From assembly GCF_014647435.1 (NCBI RefSeq), contig NZ_BMPE01000001.1, positions 1,054,001-1,118,000 of the forward strand: a stretch of 64,000 nt of DNA, read 5' to 3'. Below are positions 1 through 9,560 of the stretch, piece by piece (positions within the stretch are counted from its first letter, which is position 1; each line of letters begins with the position of its first letter). The DNA comes from Deinococcus radiotolerans (GTDB taxonomy: Bacteria; Deinococcota; Deinococci; Deinococcales; Deinococcaceae). The notes beneath the pieces were generated by a model, which saw only the letters and a list, made by a program, of their open reading frames with translations, did not search any database and had not been told where the DNA came from. A program made the translations under genes and the position numbers.

Positions 1-1
1 G

Positions 2-421
2 GCGCGGCAGTGGCGGGCGCTGCTGCTGGGCGGCCTGACCGGGACGGCGCTGGGCGTCACGGTGGACACGCTGCTGGCGCGGGCGCTGCACGTCAGCGTG
101 GACGCGCAGCGTGCCCTGCACACCGCGCCCGCCACGAGTCCCGTCGCGCTGCAACTCGCGCCGTTCACGCACGCGCCGCCCGCCCTGGCGGCCACGCTGG
201 CGGTCCTGTCAGGTCTGGTGGGCGCCCTGGTCCTCCCGCCCATGCTGACGGCGCTGGGCGTGCGGCATCCGCTGGCGCGCGGCATTGCCATCGGGGCCGT
301 CGCGCACGGCGTCGGCACTGCCCGCGCCCGCGAGGAGGGCGAGCACACGGGCGCAGCGGCGTCCATCGGCATGGGGCTCGCCGCGATTCTGGTCACGCTG
401 ATCGTGGCGCTGCTCGCCTGA
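2..421 (+). CDS. lrgB: LrgB/CidB family membrane protein (5' end outside window)
   Basis: The reading frame is open at the left edge, so only the last 139 residues are visible. They match the C-terminal half of the LrgB family, a multi-pass inner-membrane protein paired with the holin-like LrgA/CidA and linked to murein hydrolase control and small-acid transport. Visible family features are a GALVLPPML membrane segment, the conserved AHGVGTARA block and a final hydrophobic helix ending LIVALLA. The lrgA partner would be expected just upstream, outside the window. The next gene on this strand is a TetR regulator 170 nt downstream. Family assignment is good; function is by homology only. Confidence 0.8.
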   Translation, partial: ARQWRALLLGGLTGTALGVTVDTLLARALHVSVDAQRALHTAPATSPVALQLAPFTHAPPALAATLAVLSGLVGALVLPPMLTALGVRHPLARGIAIGAVAHGVGTARAREEGEHTGAAASIGMGLAAILVTLIVALLA

Positions 422-592
422 CCGGCACGCGCGGGGGGCACGCAGGACAGCGGCCGGGACGAGTCGAGCCTGCGTGGGGCGGCCCAGATCTCCCGCACCG
501 GGGCCGCAGCTCTTCCCTCCCCCAGCCAACTCAGGCCACTTCTGCCCGCTTTCCCTTGACGGGTGGCCTGCGCAGCCGGGATGCTGGGGGCA

Positions 593-1213
593 ATGGCGCG
601 CAAGGTGAATCCCATTCAGGACCGCTTGCGGCGCGCGGCGCTGGAACGTGCGGCGTACCTGGCGATCTACGAGCGGGGGTACGCGGGCGTGACGCTGGCG
701 GATATCGCCGCGCACGCCGGGGTGAGCCGGGGCACGCTGGTGTACCACTTCGGGAGCCGGGCGGGCCTGCTCGCGGCGGTCATGCGGCGCTTTTCCCGCA
801 CGATTGCCGTGGCGACCCGGCGCGCGGTGCGGCAGGCGGGTACGCCGGAGGGGAAACTGCGGGCGTACGTGGACAACCAGTTCTACGGGCTGGTGAACAC
901 CCGGCGGTTTTACACGGTGTCGCTGGATTTCCTGGCGGCGGCCACGCGCGACCCGGAGCTGATGGCGATGCAGCGGGCGTTCCTGGCCGAGTCGCTGGCG
1001 GTGGATCTGGAACTGGCGCGTCTGGCGGGCCCTGCGGGCGCGGAGGGCCGGGCGCGGCTGCTGCGGGCGCTCGTGGAGGGCCTCAGCGTGCGGTTTCTGG
1101 CGGACGCCGAGCCGGACCTGGAGGTGTACCGCGCCGACTGCATGACGGGCCTGCGGGCCGTGCTGGGCTGGCCGGCGGAAGGCGCGGCGGTCAGCACGCA
1201 GAGTCTGCGCTGA
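593..1213 (+). CDS. TetR/AcrR family transcriptional regulator
   Basis: A 206-residue regulator with an N-terminal TetR helix-turn-helix (about residues 10-60, core ADIAAHAGVSRGTLVYHFGS) and a helical C-terminal ligand/dimer domain of the BetI-like type. I chose the ATG at 593 (MARKVNP) because it starts just before the DNA-binding domain and has a G-rich stretch directly upstream. An in-frame ATG at 581 and GTG at 563 are possible longer starts. It ends 15 nt before the convergent stop of the LuxR-type regulator gene. Targets are unknown; the upstream lrgB-type gene is a candidate by position. Confidence 0.85.
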   Translation: MARKVNPIQDRLRRAALERAAYLAIYERGYAGVTLADIAAHAGVSRGTLVYHFGSRAGLLAAVMRRFSRTIAVATRRAVRQAGTPEGKLRAYVDNQFYGLVNTRRFYTVSLDFLAAATRDPELMAMQRAFLAESLAVDLELARLAGPAGAEGRARLLRALVEGLSVRFLADAEPDLEVYRADCMTGLRAVLGWPAEGAAVSTQSLR

Positions 1214-1228
1214 CCGCCGAGCTGCGGT

Positions 1229-1900
<672 letters not shown>

Positions 1901-1917
1901 GGGGTCTCCGGGTGGGG

Positions 1918-2988
1918 TCAGGGTCGCGTGGGCATCCGGGTGGGTGCAGGTGGGGTGGGCGGTTCGGGCGCGGCGCGGGTGGTCACGGTGACGCGGCTGC
2001 GTCCGGCGTCCACGAACACGTCGAGGTCCGGGGCGGGACTGGGGGGCTGATCTGCGGGGAAGGTGTCGGTGTCGCGGTCGGGGTAGCGGACGCGGGCGGT
2101 CAGGCCGGGTGGGAGGAGCAGGGTGACGTGCCCGCTCTGGGTGCGGATGTCGAGGTTGCCGCGTGTGTGGCTGGTGGCGGTGATGCGGATGTCGCCGCTG
2201 CCGGTGGTGACGGTGCCGCGCCCGGTGAGGACCGGCAGGGTCAGCTGGATGTCGCCGCTGTCCGTGCCGATGCCCAGCGTCTGGGCGGTCTGCCCGGCGA
2301 GATTCAGGTGCTGGTTCCCGCTGCTGGTGTTGACGCGCAGGGCGTCGGTGCGGCTGCCGGTGGGGGCGCTGAGGGTGACGGGGCCGCTGCGGCTGACCAC
2401 GCTGATCGCCCCGGATTCCCGGCCGGGCAGGTTCAGCGTGAGGTCCCCGCTGTCACTGCGCACGGTCAGGGCCCGCAGGCGCAGCGGCGTGAGGTTCAGG
2501 CGCTGCTGGCCGCTGGCGGTGGCGGTGCTCAGCGTGACGGGCAGGTCGCGGCTGAGCGCCACGTCCAGGGCGTGCTGCACGCCTTCGGGGCCGCCGATGA
2601 TCATGCCGCGTTCCCGCAGGGGCTGCACGTTCAGGGTCAGCCGGGCACTGACGCTGCGCCCCTGGCGGGTCACCTCGGCCTGCACGGGGTTCCGGGCGCG
2701 GTGGTGCGCCAGGCCACGCAGGACGTACGGCGTGCCGCCCGGCAGGGGCGTGACGGTCAGGTCGGCGCGGTCGCCGCTGACGGTCACGGCGGCGCTGCCC
2801 GCTAGGTCCAGCGGCAGGGGACCGTCGCGGTGCACGCTGATGGGCGTGTCCTGCACGCTCATGCCGGGCGTCAGGGTGCGGGCGCTGCCCAGCCACATCA
2901 GGGCGCCGCCGGCGGCGGCGATCAGCAGACCCCACGCCATGCGGCCCAGCGTGCCGCCCAGGGGCCGGGAGGCCGGTACGCTGGTCAC
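1918..2988 (-). CDS. DUF4097 family beta-strand repeat protein, membrane anchored
   Basis: A 356-residue protein with one N-terminal membrane helix (MAWGLLIAAAGGALMWLG), followed by an exported region rich in short repeated beta strands with SGDIQLTLP / SGDLTLNLP / SGHVTLLLP-type turns, typical of DUF4097 (putative adhesin) domains. I chose the GTG at 2988 because it overlaps the TGA of the upstream kinase gene as GTGA, implying translational coupling; a longer frame exists upstream but lies inside the kinase gene. It sits between a kinase and its regulator, as DUF4097 proteins often do in envelope-stress operons. A role as an envelope sensor or accessory protein is inference. Confidence 0.8.
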   Translation of the reverse strand: MTSVPASRPLGGTLGRMAWGLLIAAAGGALMWLGSARTLTPGMSVQDTPISVHRDGPLPLDLAGSAAVTVSGDRADLTVTPLPGGTPYVLRGLAHHRARNPVQAEVTRQGRSVSARLTLNVQPLRERGMIIGGPEGVQHALDVALSRDLPVTLSTATASGQQRLNLTPLRLRALTVRSDSGDLTLNLPGRESGAISVVSRSGPVTLSAPTGSRTDALRVNTSSGNQHLNLAGQTAQTLGIGTDSGDIQLTLPVLTGRGTVTTGSGDIRITATSHTRGNLDIRTQSGHVTLLLPPGLTARVRYPDRDTDTFPADQPPSPAPDLDVFVDAGRSRVTVTTRAAPEPPTPPAPTRMPTRP

Positions 2989-4751
2989 GGGGCGCTCCCG
3001 GAGTCTGCGGCGCCGGGCGTGCGGGGCAGGGTCAGGGTGACGAGGGTGCCCTGGTCGGCCGCGCTGCGCACGAGCAGGGTGCCGCCCGCCCCGGCGGCGC
3101 GTTCGCGCATGCTGCGCTGGCCCAGCGTGCCGCGCCCCTGGGCGTTCACGTCGAAGCCGCGCCCGTCGTCGCGGACACTCAGGGTGACGTGCGCGGCGTC
3201 CTGCGTGACGCTCAGCCACACGGCGCGTGCGCGGGCGTGCTTGACGGTGTTGTGCAGGGCTTCCTGCGCCACGCGGTACGCGGCGGCCTGCGCGTCGGGG
3301 CTCAGGTCCGGTTCCTCGCGCAGGTCGGCGTGCACGGTCAGGCCGTGGCGGGCTTCCAGGGCGTGGGCGTGCTGGGTGAGCGCGGCGATCAGGCCGCCTT
3401 CCTCCAGCGCGTCGGGGCGCAGGCTGAACAGCAGCGCCTTCATCTCCGACACGCCGCCCTCCGCGAGGCGGATGGTGTACTCCAGGCTCTGGCGGGTGCG
3501 GTCCGGGTCGCGTTCCAGGGTGGCGCGGGCGGTCTTAGCGCCCAACGTGATGCCGTACAGCGCCTGCGCGACGCTGTCGTGCAGTTCCCGCGCCAGCCGG
3601 GCGCGTTCGAGTTCCCCGGCGCGCGCGCCGGCCCGCTCGATCAGCTGCGTGGCGTGCAGCGCCGTGCCTGCGTGATCGGCAATGGAGAGCAGGAACGCCA
3701 GTTCGTCCGCGCCGGGCCGCGTGCCGGGCGCGTACAGGGCGCGCAGGGTCCCACCGTCCCCGCCGGCACTGGCGGGCAGCGTGACGGGCAGGGTGGCCAG
3801 GGCCGCCCCGCCGCGCAGGGGCGTCAGGCTGGCCTCACCTGGCGCGGGCGGGCGGGTTAGGGGTCCAGCCAACGCCGTGAGGTCCGGGCCTGCCGCGCCC
3901 GGGCCGGGCAGGTCCGGCAGGAAGCCCAGGTCCTGCGCGAGCAGGGTGCCGTCCGCGGTGACCAGCACGACGGCGTCGGCGGTGCTGGCTTCGCGTGCCT
4001 GCACGGTCAGGTCGCGCAGCGTGGCGTGCAGGTCGTCGCCCAGCGCGACCCGCCCGGCGGCGCGGCGCAGGGCGATCACCTCACGCCGGGCGGCCTCGGC
4101 CGCGTCCTGGGCCAGAAGCGCGGCGCCCAGGCGGGTCCACATGCGGCCCATCAGGTTCAGCACGCCGGCCGTGACGATCAGCGCGCCCGCCCCGGTCAGC
4201 ATCAGCCCGGTGATGGCCAGCGGCCCGGGGCGCAGCGTCCACTCGTTCCACACCAGGGGCACGCTGGTGTTCAGCGCCCACAGGGGCGCGCCCAGACCCA
4301 GCACCACGGCCGCCAGGAGCGCCGCGAGCACCACCCAGCAGATCAGGCCCAGCGGCAGCTGAATCACGTGGAACAGCAGCGTGCGGTACGTGGCCGGTTC
4401 AGCCAGCGTGGCGCCCAGCCAGCCCAGCAGCCCGCCGGACGACAGGCCCGGGGCGGCGCGCGCGAACCGCACGCCCAGCACGCCGGTCAGGGCGCGCTGC
4501 ACGTCCCCAAGTGCCGTGACCAGCCACAGCGCCGCGATCAGGAACAGGGCGCCCACCAGGACCGGCAGGGTCAGCACGCCGCCCAGTACGGTGGCCGTGA
4601 GCAGCGCGGCCACCAGCGCCCCGGCGGGCACGCTGAGCAGCACGTACGCGGCGGCGCGGTACGTGGATGGGTCCAGCAGCTCCGCCAGGACGTGGGCTCT
4701 GGCAGGGCGGGTGGGCTGGGGGGGGCGGCCCTGATCCATCACCCTTATCAT
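2985..4751 (-). CDS. Sensor histidine kinase (DesK/LiaS type)
   Basis: A 588-residue membrane histidine kinase. The N-terminus carries an integral-membrane sensor region with about four helices between residues 35 and 205 (two helical hairpins), then a GAF-like region (about 240-370), a HisKA_3 dimerisation box with phospho-acceptor H391 (RLARELHDSVAQALYG) and a C-terminal HATPase (DDGRGFD, then GTLGQRSMRERA). Start ATG 4751 is supported by a TACGCT box at 4759-4764, 7 nt upstream, fitting a leaderless transcript. It is the first gene of the operon with the DUF4097 protein (4-nt overlap) and the LuxR-type regulator. Confidence 0.92.
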   Translation of the reverse strand: MIRVMDQGRPPQPTRPARAHVLAELLDPSTYRAAAYVLLSVPAGALVAALLTATVLGGVLTLPVLVGALFLIAALWLVTALGDVQRALTGVLGVRFARAAPGLSSGGLLGWLGATLAEPATYRTLLFHVIQLPLGLICWVVLAALLAAVVLGLGAPLWALNTSVPLVWNEWTLRPGPLAITGLMLTGAGALIVTAGVLNLMGRMWTRLGAALLAQDAAEAARREVIALRRAAGRVALGDDLHATLRDLTVQAREASTADAVVLVTADGTLLAQDLGFLPDLPGPGAAGPDLTALAGPLTRPPAPGEASLTPLRGGAALATLPVTLPASAGGDGGTLRALYAPGTRPGADELAFLLSIADHAGTALHATQLIERAGARAGELERARLARELHDSVAQALYGITLGAKTARATLERDPDRTRQSLEYTIRLAEGGVSEMKALLFSLRPDALEEGGLIAALTQHAHALEARHGLTVHADLREEPDLSPDAQAAAYRVAQEALHNTVKHARARAVWLSVTQDAAHVTLSVRDDGRGFDVNAQGRGTLGQRSMRERAAGAGGTLLVRSAADQGTLVTLTLPRTPGAADSGSAP

Positions 4752-4811
4752 GCCGCGCAGCGTAGCGGCCGCCCGGATGGGTGGGCGTCCCCCGAAAGGC
4801 GCACGCGCGGC

Positions 4812-7640
4812 TCAGGGACGCTCAGGGTCCGCTCCGGTCAGGTTGAACGTGGCGTGCTGCGCCGGCCAGTGGCGCAGCCACGTCAGGAAATCCCCGGGGG
4901 TCAGCGGACGCGCGAACAGGTAGCCCTGCATGGCCGCGCAGCCCAGCCGCAGCAGCTGCCGCACCTGCGCGGGCTCCTCGACCCCCTCGGCGATCACCTG
5001 AAGGTTCAGGGCGCGCCCCAGGCCCACGATGGCCGTGATGAGCGCCTCGGCCTGCGGGCCGTGACGGTCCGGCGCCAGGAACGACCGGTCGATCTTCAGG
5101 GTGTTCACTGGGAACGCGTGCAGGTAACTCAGGCTGGAGTACCCGGTGCCGAAATCATCAATGCTGACCTGCACGCCCAGCGCCCGCAGCGCCTCAAGGT
5201 TGCGCTGCACGTGCTCCACGTGACGCATCAGGATCGTCTCGGTCACCTCCAGTTCCAGCAGGTGGGCGCCCAGGCCGCTGCGGCGCAGTTCCTCCTGCAC
5301 GGTGTCCAGGAAGGTGGGGTCCGTGAACTGCGCCGCGGAGATGTTCACGGACACCGGCAGCGCGTGCCCGGCCGTCACCCAACGCTGCGCCTGCTGGCAC
5401 GCCTCGCGCAGCACCCAGCGGCCCAGCGGCAGGATCAGACCGGTGTCCTCCGCGACCGGAATGAACGTGGCGGGCGGCACCGGTCCGTGCGGCCCGTTCC
5501 AGCGCAGCAGGGCCTCGGCGCCCAGCACCTCGCCGCTCTGGGGGTTCACCTTGGGCTGGTACACGAGGTGGAACTGCCCCGCGTCCAAGGCGGCGCGCAG
5601 GTCATGCCGGAGCTGCTGCTGCCGCTGGTTCTCATCATGCAGCGCGCGGGAGTAGAAGTGGTGACGGTTTCGGCCGTCCGCCTTGGCGCGGTACATGGCC
5701 GCGTCGGCATGTTTGAGCAGGTCGTCCGGACCGTCGCCGTCTGCTGGGTACAGCGCCGCGCCCACACTGACCGTCACGTGCAGCGTCTGCCCCTCTACGA
5801 CGTAGGGCGCAGTGACGGCGGACATGAGCTTGCGGATCACGGTCTGCACGTGCGCCGGGTCGTGCACGTCAGGCAGCAGGATGATGAACTCATCGCCCCC
5901 CTGTCGGCTGACTGTGTCCGACGCGCGCAGGCTGCCCAGCAGGCGGCGGGCCACCTCGCGCAGCAGTTCGTCCCCCACGTGGTGCCCCAGGCTGTCGTTC
6001 ACGTCCTTGAAGTGATCGAGGTCAAGGAACAGCACCGCGAAGTTCACGCCCCGGCGCCGGGCCAGCCGGGTGGCCTGCGCAATCCGGTCCCGCAGCAGCA
6101 CCCGGTTGGGCAGGTCCGTCAGCGTGTCGTGCTGCGCGAGGTGACTCATGCGCAGCGCCATGGCGCGCGTCTCGCTGACGTCATGAAAGACGATCACGGC
6201 GCCCAGCAGTTCCCCGTCGTCACTGATGATCGGCGCGGCGGAATCCTGCACGCTGAACAGCGTCCCGCTCCGGTCCCGCAGGACCGTGTCGCCCGCCATG
6301 CCCATGATGGTCCGCTGCGCGAGCGCGGCCCGCAGCGGGTTGGGAATGGGCGTCAGCGAGCCCTCCTGCGCCAGCGGCATGACCGTCTCGATGGGCTGCC
6401 CGGCCGCGTCCTCGTTCGTCCAGCCGGTCATGCGCTGCGCGACCGGGTTCAGGAACGTGACCCGCCCGTGCGGATCGGTGGTGATCACGCTGTCCCCGAT
6501 GGACGCCAGGGTCACGCGGGCCAGTTCCCGCTGCTCCCGCAGGGCCTGCTCGGCCGTGCGCCGCGCCGTGACGTCCGTGCCCAGCGCGAAGAACCCACGC
6601 ACCTCGCCGCCCTGCACGTCCGGCACGTAATGCAGCTGCGCGTGCCGCTCGCGTCCCGCCGGGTCGAGGATCGTCCGGTCAAACAGCTGCTCCTGCCCGC
6701 CCAGCACCGCCTCGATCATGGGCTGGTTCGCCCGGTACGTGTCCGGGCCGATCACCTCACTGATGTGCCGCCCCAGCATCTGCTCCGGGGTCTTCCCGAA
6801 CCAGTCGACGTACATGCGGTTCCCGAAGCGGTTGCGGCCGCGCGCGTCCCAGTAGCCGATCATGGCGGGCAGGTTGTGCAGCACCACCTCCAGATCCTGC
6901 TGCACCTGCACGCGGGCCGTCACGTCCGACAGGATGCCGCTCACGCGGGTCACGGCGCCGTCCACGCTGCGCCCCGTGATCCGCCCGCGCACCGCCAGCC
7001 AGCGCTCCACCCCGTCCGCCCCCCGCTGGCGGTACTCGGCATTCAGCTGCTCCGCCTTGCCGTTCAGGTGCCGCCGGTAGGCCCGCAGGAGGCGGGAACG
7101 TTCGGCAGGACGCACGGCCTGCCACCAGTCCCGCAGATTCCCACGCAGCAGACCCGCGCCGCCCAGCTGAAGGCAGCGGTCCGTGCAGTCCAGCTGCCCG
7201 GTCTGCGGGAACCAGTCCCAGATGCCGTCCTGGCTCGCCTCGACCGCCACGCGCAGCCGGTCCGTGACGTTCTGAAGTTCCGTCACGTCCTGCACCTGCG
7301 AGAGCAGGCCAGCAGGCACCCCCAGATCATCAACCAGCAGGGACACATTCACCAGCGCCTCCACGACGCGGCCATCACGGTGCAGGTACCGCTTGCGGCG
7401 CTCGAACCCGTCCTGCTGGCCGCTCAGGGTCCGCTGCACCTGCGCCTCATCGCCCGGCAGGTCATCCGGGTGGGTCACGTCCCCCGAGGCGCGGCTCAGC
7501 AGTTCCTCCGGCGAGTAGCCCAGCGCTGCGCACAGGGCGTCATTGACGGCCAGGAAGGTCCCGTCCGGACGCAGCAGGGCCATGCCGATCGGAGAGCGGC
7601 GGAAGACGGCCTCGAACAGGCGGGCACGCCGATCAGGCAC
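4812..7640 (-). CDS. PAS-GGDEF-EAL bifunctional c-di-GMP signalling protein
   Basis: A 942-residue soluble protein with four PAS-like sensor modules (about residues 8-121, 130-245, 249-360 and 372-490), a GGDEF domain (about 495-665) and an EAL domain (about 675-930). The cyclase signature GGDEF is intact at 581-585, with an RASD product-inhibition site at 572-575. The phosphodiesterase signature is GAEALLRW with E709, plus DDFGTGYSSL and AEGVEE. Both activities are therefore plausible: making c-di-GMP from GTP and hydrolysing it to pGpG. No membrane segment is seen. The first possible start is the GTG at 7640, since an in-frame stop lies 36 nt upstream of it. A TGGAG ribosome site precedes it. 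Confidence 0.93.
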   Translation of the reverse strand: MPDRRARLFEAVFRRSPIGMALLRPDGTFLAVNDALCAALGYSPEELLSRASGDVTHPDDLPGDEAQVQRTLSGQQDGFERRKRYLHRDGRVVEALVNVSLLVDDLGVPAGLLSQVQDVTELQNVTDRLRVAVEASQDGIWDWFPQTGQLDCTDRCLQLGGAGLLRGNLRDWWQAVRPAERSRLLRAYRRHLNGKAEQLNAEYRQRGADGVERWLAVRGRITGRSVDGAVTRVSGILSDVTARVQVQQDLEVVLHNLPAMIGYWDARGRNRFGNRMYVDWFGKTPEQMLGRHISEVIGPDTYRANQPMIEAVLGGQEQLFDRTILDPAGRERHAQLHYVPDVQGGEVRGFFALGTDVTARRTAEQALREQRELARVTLASIGDSVITTDPHGRVTFLNPVAQRMTGWTNEDAAGQPIETVMPLAQEGSLTPIPNPLRAALAQRTIMGMAGDTVLRDRSGTLFSVQDSAAPIISDDGELLGAVIVFHDVSETRAMALRMSHLAQHDTLTDLPNRVLLRDRIAQATRLARRRGVNFAVLFLDLDHFKDVNDSLGHHVGDELLREVARRLLGSLRASDTVSRQGGDEFIILLPDVHDPAHVQTVIRKLMSAVTAPYVVEGQTLHVTVSVGAALYPADGDGPDDLLKHADAAMYRAKADGRNRHHFYSRALHDENQRQQQLRHDLRAALDAGQFHLVYQPKVNPQSGEVLGAEALLRWNGPHGPVPPATFIPVAEDTGLILPLGRWVLREACQQAQRWVTAGHALPVSVNISAAQFTDPTFLDTVQEELRRSGLGAHLLELEVTETILMRHVEHVQRNLEALRALGVQVSIDDFGTGYSSLSYLHAFPVNTLKIDRSFLAPDRHGPQAEALITAIVGLGRALNLQVIAEGVEEPAQVRQLLRLGCAAMQGYLFARPLTPGDFLTWLRHWPAQHATFNLTGADPERP

Positions 7641-7991
7641 GCCGGGTACTCCAGGAAGACGAGCAGGGCATGACCGTCATCGTACTTGCCCGTAAGGCTC
7701 ACGCACCCCAACCTCGACGAGCACGCGGGCCGCGCTGCATGGCCCCTGCATACGGCGCTCCGCTGCCGCATTCACGGCTGTGGCGGGTCCGGCATCATTC
7801 ATGGCCCAGTGTGGCCCGAGCACCACGTGAGCGTCAGGTTGTGCGGCCCAGTTCCGCAGATCTCCCGGCCTAGTCTGGGACGCCTCCTGCGCTGTGCAGG
7901 GGCACCAGTCGAATGCACACCCGGTCCGGGTGCGCTCAGAGTATGTGGTCCTCTCTGCTTGGCCGGCCCGCTGACCCCTCTCCGTGGGCGC
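7641..7991. other. Intergenic gap between GGDEF-EAL gene and receiver gene
   Basis: About 350 nt with no convincing gene on either strand. It contains the start region of the GGDEF-EAL gene and the 3' flank of the receiver gene that ends at 7992. I see no clear promoter consensus, RNA gene or long inverted repeat. Confidence 0.5.
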
Positions 7992-8435
7992 TCAGTGGCG
8001 CTGGGCCTGTTCCGGCTGAGCGTCGCTGGACGTCAGGCGAATCAGGTGTTGCCAGTCCATGAGGAGGTGATGCATCTGATCTTCCTGCGCGGCGTACGAG
8101 AGCGGTTTGATCAGGTAATCACTGGCGCCCGCGTCGGTGGCCGCCTGTCGGTCCTGTGGATCATTGCTGCCGCTCCGCACGACGACGTTCACGTTGCACA
8201 GCCGCCTGGACGCCCGCAGGGCAGCGAGAACGGCAAGTCCAGACATGCCGGGCAGGTGGAGGTCCAGCAGGATCAGGTGGGGTAGCTGCTCTGCCTCGTC
8301 CAGGTAGGCCAGGGCGGCCGCGCCGGACCGGACGCCGATCAGGTTCACGGTCTGCACCTCTCCCTCCAGCATGGCTTCCACCAGCAGGAGCTCTTCAACC
8401 TGATCGTCTACCAGGAGGAGTCGGAAAGGTTCCAT
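7992..8435 (-). CDS. Stand-alone receiver (Rcp1-like response regulator)
   Basis: A 147-residue single-domain response regulator with no output domain. The receiver shows acidic residues D10/D11, phospho-acceptor D58 (LILLDLHLPGMSG) and K110 (DYLIKPLS). This is the Rcp1/CheY-like type usually phosphorylated by a hybrid or phytochrome-type kinase, but no kinase is adjacent. The start ATG has a TACTGT box at 8441-8446, 5 nt upstream, so it is probably leaderless. Its neighbours are the GGDEF-EAL gene downstream and a divergent second receiver gene, suggesting a small signalling cluster. Confidence 0.9.
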   Translation of the reverse strand: MEPFRLLLVDDQVEELLLVEAMLEGEVQTVNLIGVRSGAAALAYLDEAEQLPHLILLDLHLPGMSGLAVLAALRASRRLCNVNVVVRSGSNDPQDRQAATDAGASDYLIKPLSYAAQEDQMHHLLMDWQHLIRLTSSDAQPEQAQRH

Positions 8436-8586
8436 CCTGGACAGTATGCGCGAGACTTGCGCCGAACACCTTCACGACGCAGCTTCAATGTTCAAATGAT
8501 AAATGTTCCAAATGAAAATATCTCTGCGTCGGTGGTGAATGGCACACAACCTGGCACTGGGAGGGGCCACAACCTTCCTGAAGGGC

Positions 8587-8613
8587 GAACTGCCCAACTC
8601 TGCTGGGCAGTTC
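8587..8613. repeat. Inverted repeat, 9-bp stem with 9-nt loop
   Basis: GAACTGCCC at 8587-8595 pairs perfectly with GGGCAGTTC at 8605-8613. An overlapping alternative stem pairs CTGCTGG (8600-8606) with CCAGCAG (8615-8621), so the two folds exclude each other. No T-run follows, so a simple terminator is unlikely. Confidence 0.6.
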
Positions 8614-8719
8614 ACCAGCAGCACTTCCAGCCAACACCCTGGCACCCGCCTGAGCATGCTCTAGAACAGCCCCAGCTTCTTTCTCGATCGGCTGCGCGGT
8701 CCATCAGTTGAGAGAGGCA

Positions 8720-8758
8720 CGGGCAGCCCTGTGAAACAGAGGGATTCAGGGCTGCCCG
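8720..8758. repeat. Inverted repeat, 12-bp perfect stem with 15-nt loop
   Basis: CGGGCAGCCCTG at 8720-8731 pairs with CAGGGCTGCCCG at 8747-8758. It lies about 130 nt upstream of the plus-strand receiver gene. No T-run follows on either strand. Confidence 0.6.
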
Positions 8759-8886
8759 ACCGCGCGCCCACGCGGCCTGGATTGATCCACCGCGCCTCAC
8801 TCGGCGGGTCCCTTCAGTGGACAATGGACGCCGAAGTGTAACTTCCTAATTGATGATGGCGCCTTCATGTGCCACCCTGACCTGTT

Positions 8887-9330
8887 ATGACTTCTTCCCG
8901 TCACCTGTGCATCCTGCTGATCGACGACAATCCGGCCGATTGTCTGCTGGCGGAAGAGGCGTTCGAGATGCATGCGGAGCAGGTCACCGTGAAAGTTATC
9001 CAGGACGGACAGAACGCACTGAACTGGCTTCAGGCGCAGGCGGCGAAGGATTCACTGCCGGACGTGGTGCTGCTGGATGTCAACATGCCCGCCATGAGCG
9101 GCTTTGAGGTCCTGACGGCCATTCGCGGGGACACGACGTTCCGGCACCTGCCGGTGGTGATGCTGACCACGTCCGACCGGGAGGAAGATATTGACCGGGC
9201 GTACGAACTTGTCGCGAGTTCCTACCTGGTCAAGCGGCGGGATTTCCAGGGCTTCCTGGATCAGGTGGACAGCCTGGTGCGCTTCTGGAGTCAGGTCCGT
9301 TTCCGGCGGCGAACGAACCTGATGAGCTGA
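8887..9330 (+). CDS. Stand-alone receiver (Rcp1-like response regulator)
   Basis: A 147-residue single-domain receiver with acidic pair D13/D14, phospho-acceptor D64 (VVLLDVNMPAMSG), the TTSD switch segment and K116 (YLVKR). It has no DNA-binding or enzymatic output domain. It is the same length as the divergent receiver at 7992-8435 and belongs to the same Rcp1-like class, but the sequences differ enough that recent duplication is not evident. No TANNNT box is placed correctly before ATG 8887; the AT-rich stretch upstream may hold the promoter. The partner kinase is not in the window. Confidence 0.88.
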   Translation: MTSSRHLCILLIDDNPADCLLAEEAFEMHAEQVTVKVIQDGQNALNWLQAQAAKDSLPDVVLLDVNMPAMSGFEVLTAIRGDTTFRHLPVVMLTTSDREEDIDRAYELVASSYLVKRRDFQGFLDQVDSLVRFWSQVRFRRRTNLMS

Positions 9331-9472
9331 GGCCTGAGCGCAGCGCACGGACGCCGGTCGACACGAAGCCCAGGCGTCCGCACCGTGCTCGTCGTCCACG
9401 CTGGCCATGGGCGCACGGCAAGTGCGCCAAAACCGGGCCTTCACTGATCCCCCTGGCAGGTGGCGTGGTGCT

Positions 9473-9500
9473 CACTCAAGGGCACGGCTCAGCTTGAGTG
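9473..9500. repeat. Inverted repeat, 8-bp stem with 12-nt loop
   Basis: CACTCAAG at 9473-9480 pairs with CTTGAGTG at 9493-9500, in the gap between the receiver gene and the tRNA terminator. No T-run is present, so a terminator role is uncertain. Confidence 0.4.
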
Positions 9501-9520
9501 GACTGGACCCGCGCCGGAAG

Positions 9521-9553
9521 CCAAAAGAACAACGCCTCCTACGTAGGAGGCGT
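9521..9553 (-). terminator. Rho-independent terminator of the tRNA operon
   Basis: On the minus strand a perfect 9-bp stem (ACGCCTCCT with AGGAGGCGT, 9532-9553, tetraloop ACGT) is followed by TGTTCTTTT. It lies directly after tRNA-Val and ends the two-gene tRNA transcript. Confidence 0.85.
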
Positions 9554-9560
9554 CGATGTG

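Larger units (their letters stand above)
8436..8886. other. Divergent intergenic region with several inverted repeats
   Basis: A 450-nt gap between two divergent receiver genes, with a locally AT-rich stretch near 8485-8530 that is unlike the rest of the window. It holds two perfect hairpins (8587-8613 and 8720-8758) and a third stem that competes with the first. Short open frames here do not resemble any protein I know. It could contain a small RNA, a regulatory leader or a mobile-element remnant. Confidence 0.5.

Noticed and set aside
4026..7673. A 1,215-codon open frame on the plus strand
   Set aside because: It is antisense to the kinase and GGDEF-EAL genes, is Gln/Arg/His-rich low complexity and arises from high third-position GC. 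The minus-strand genes have full domain matches.
8472..8824. Two short minus-strand frames in the hairpin-rich gap
   Set aside because: No homology, no ribosome site or TANNNT box; they cross the inverted repeats.
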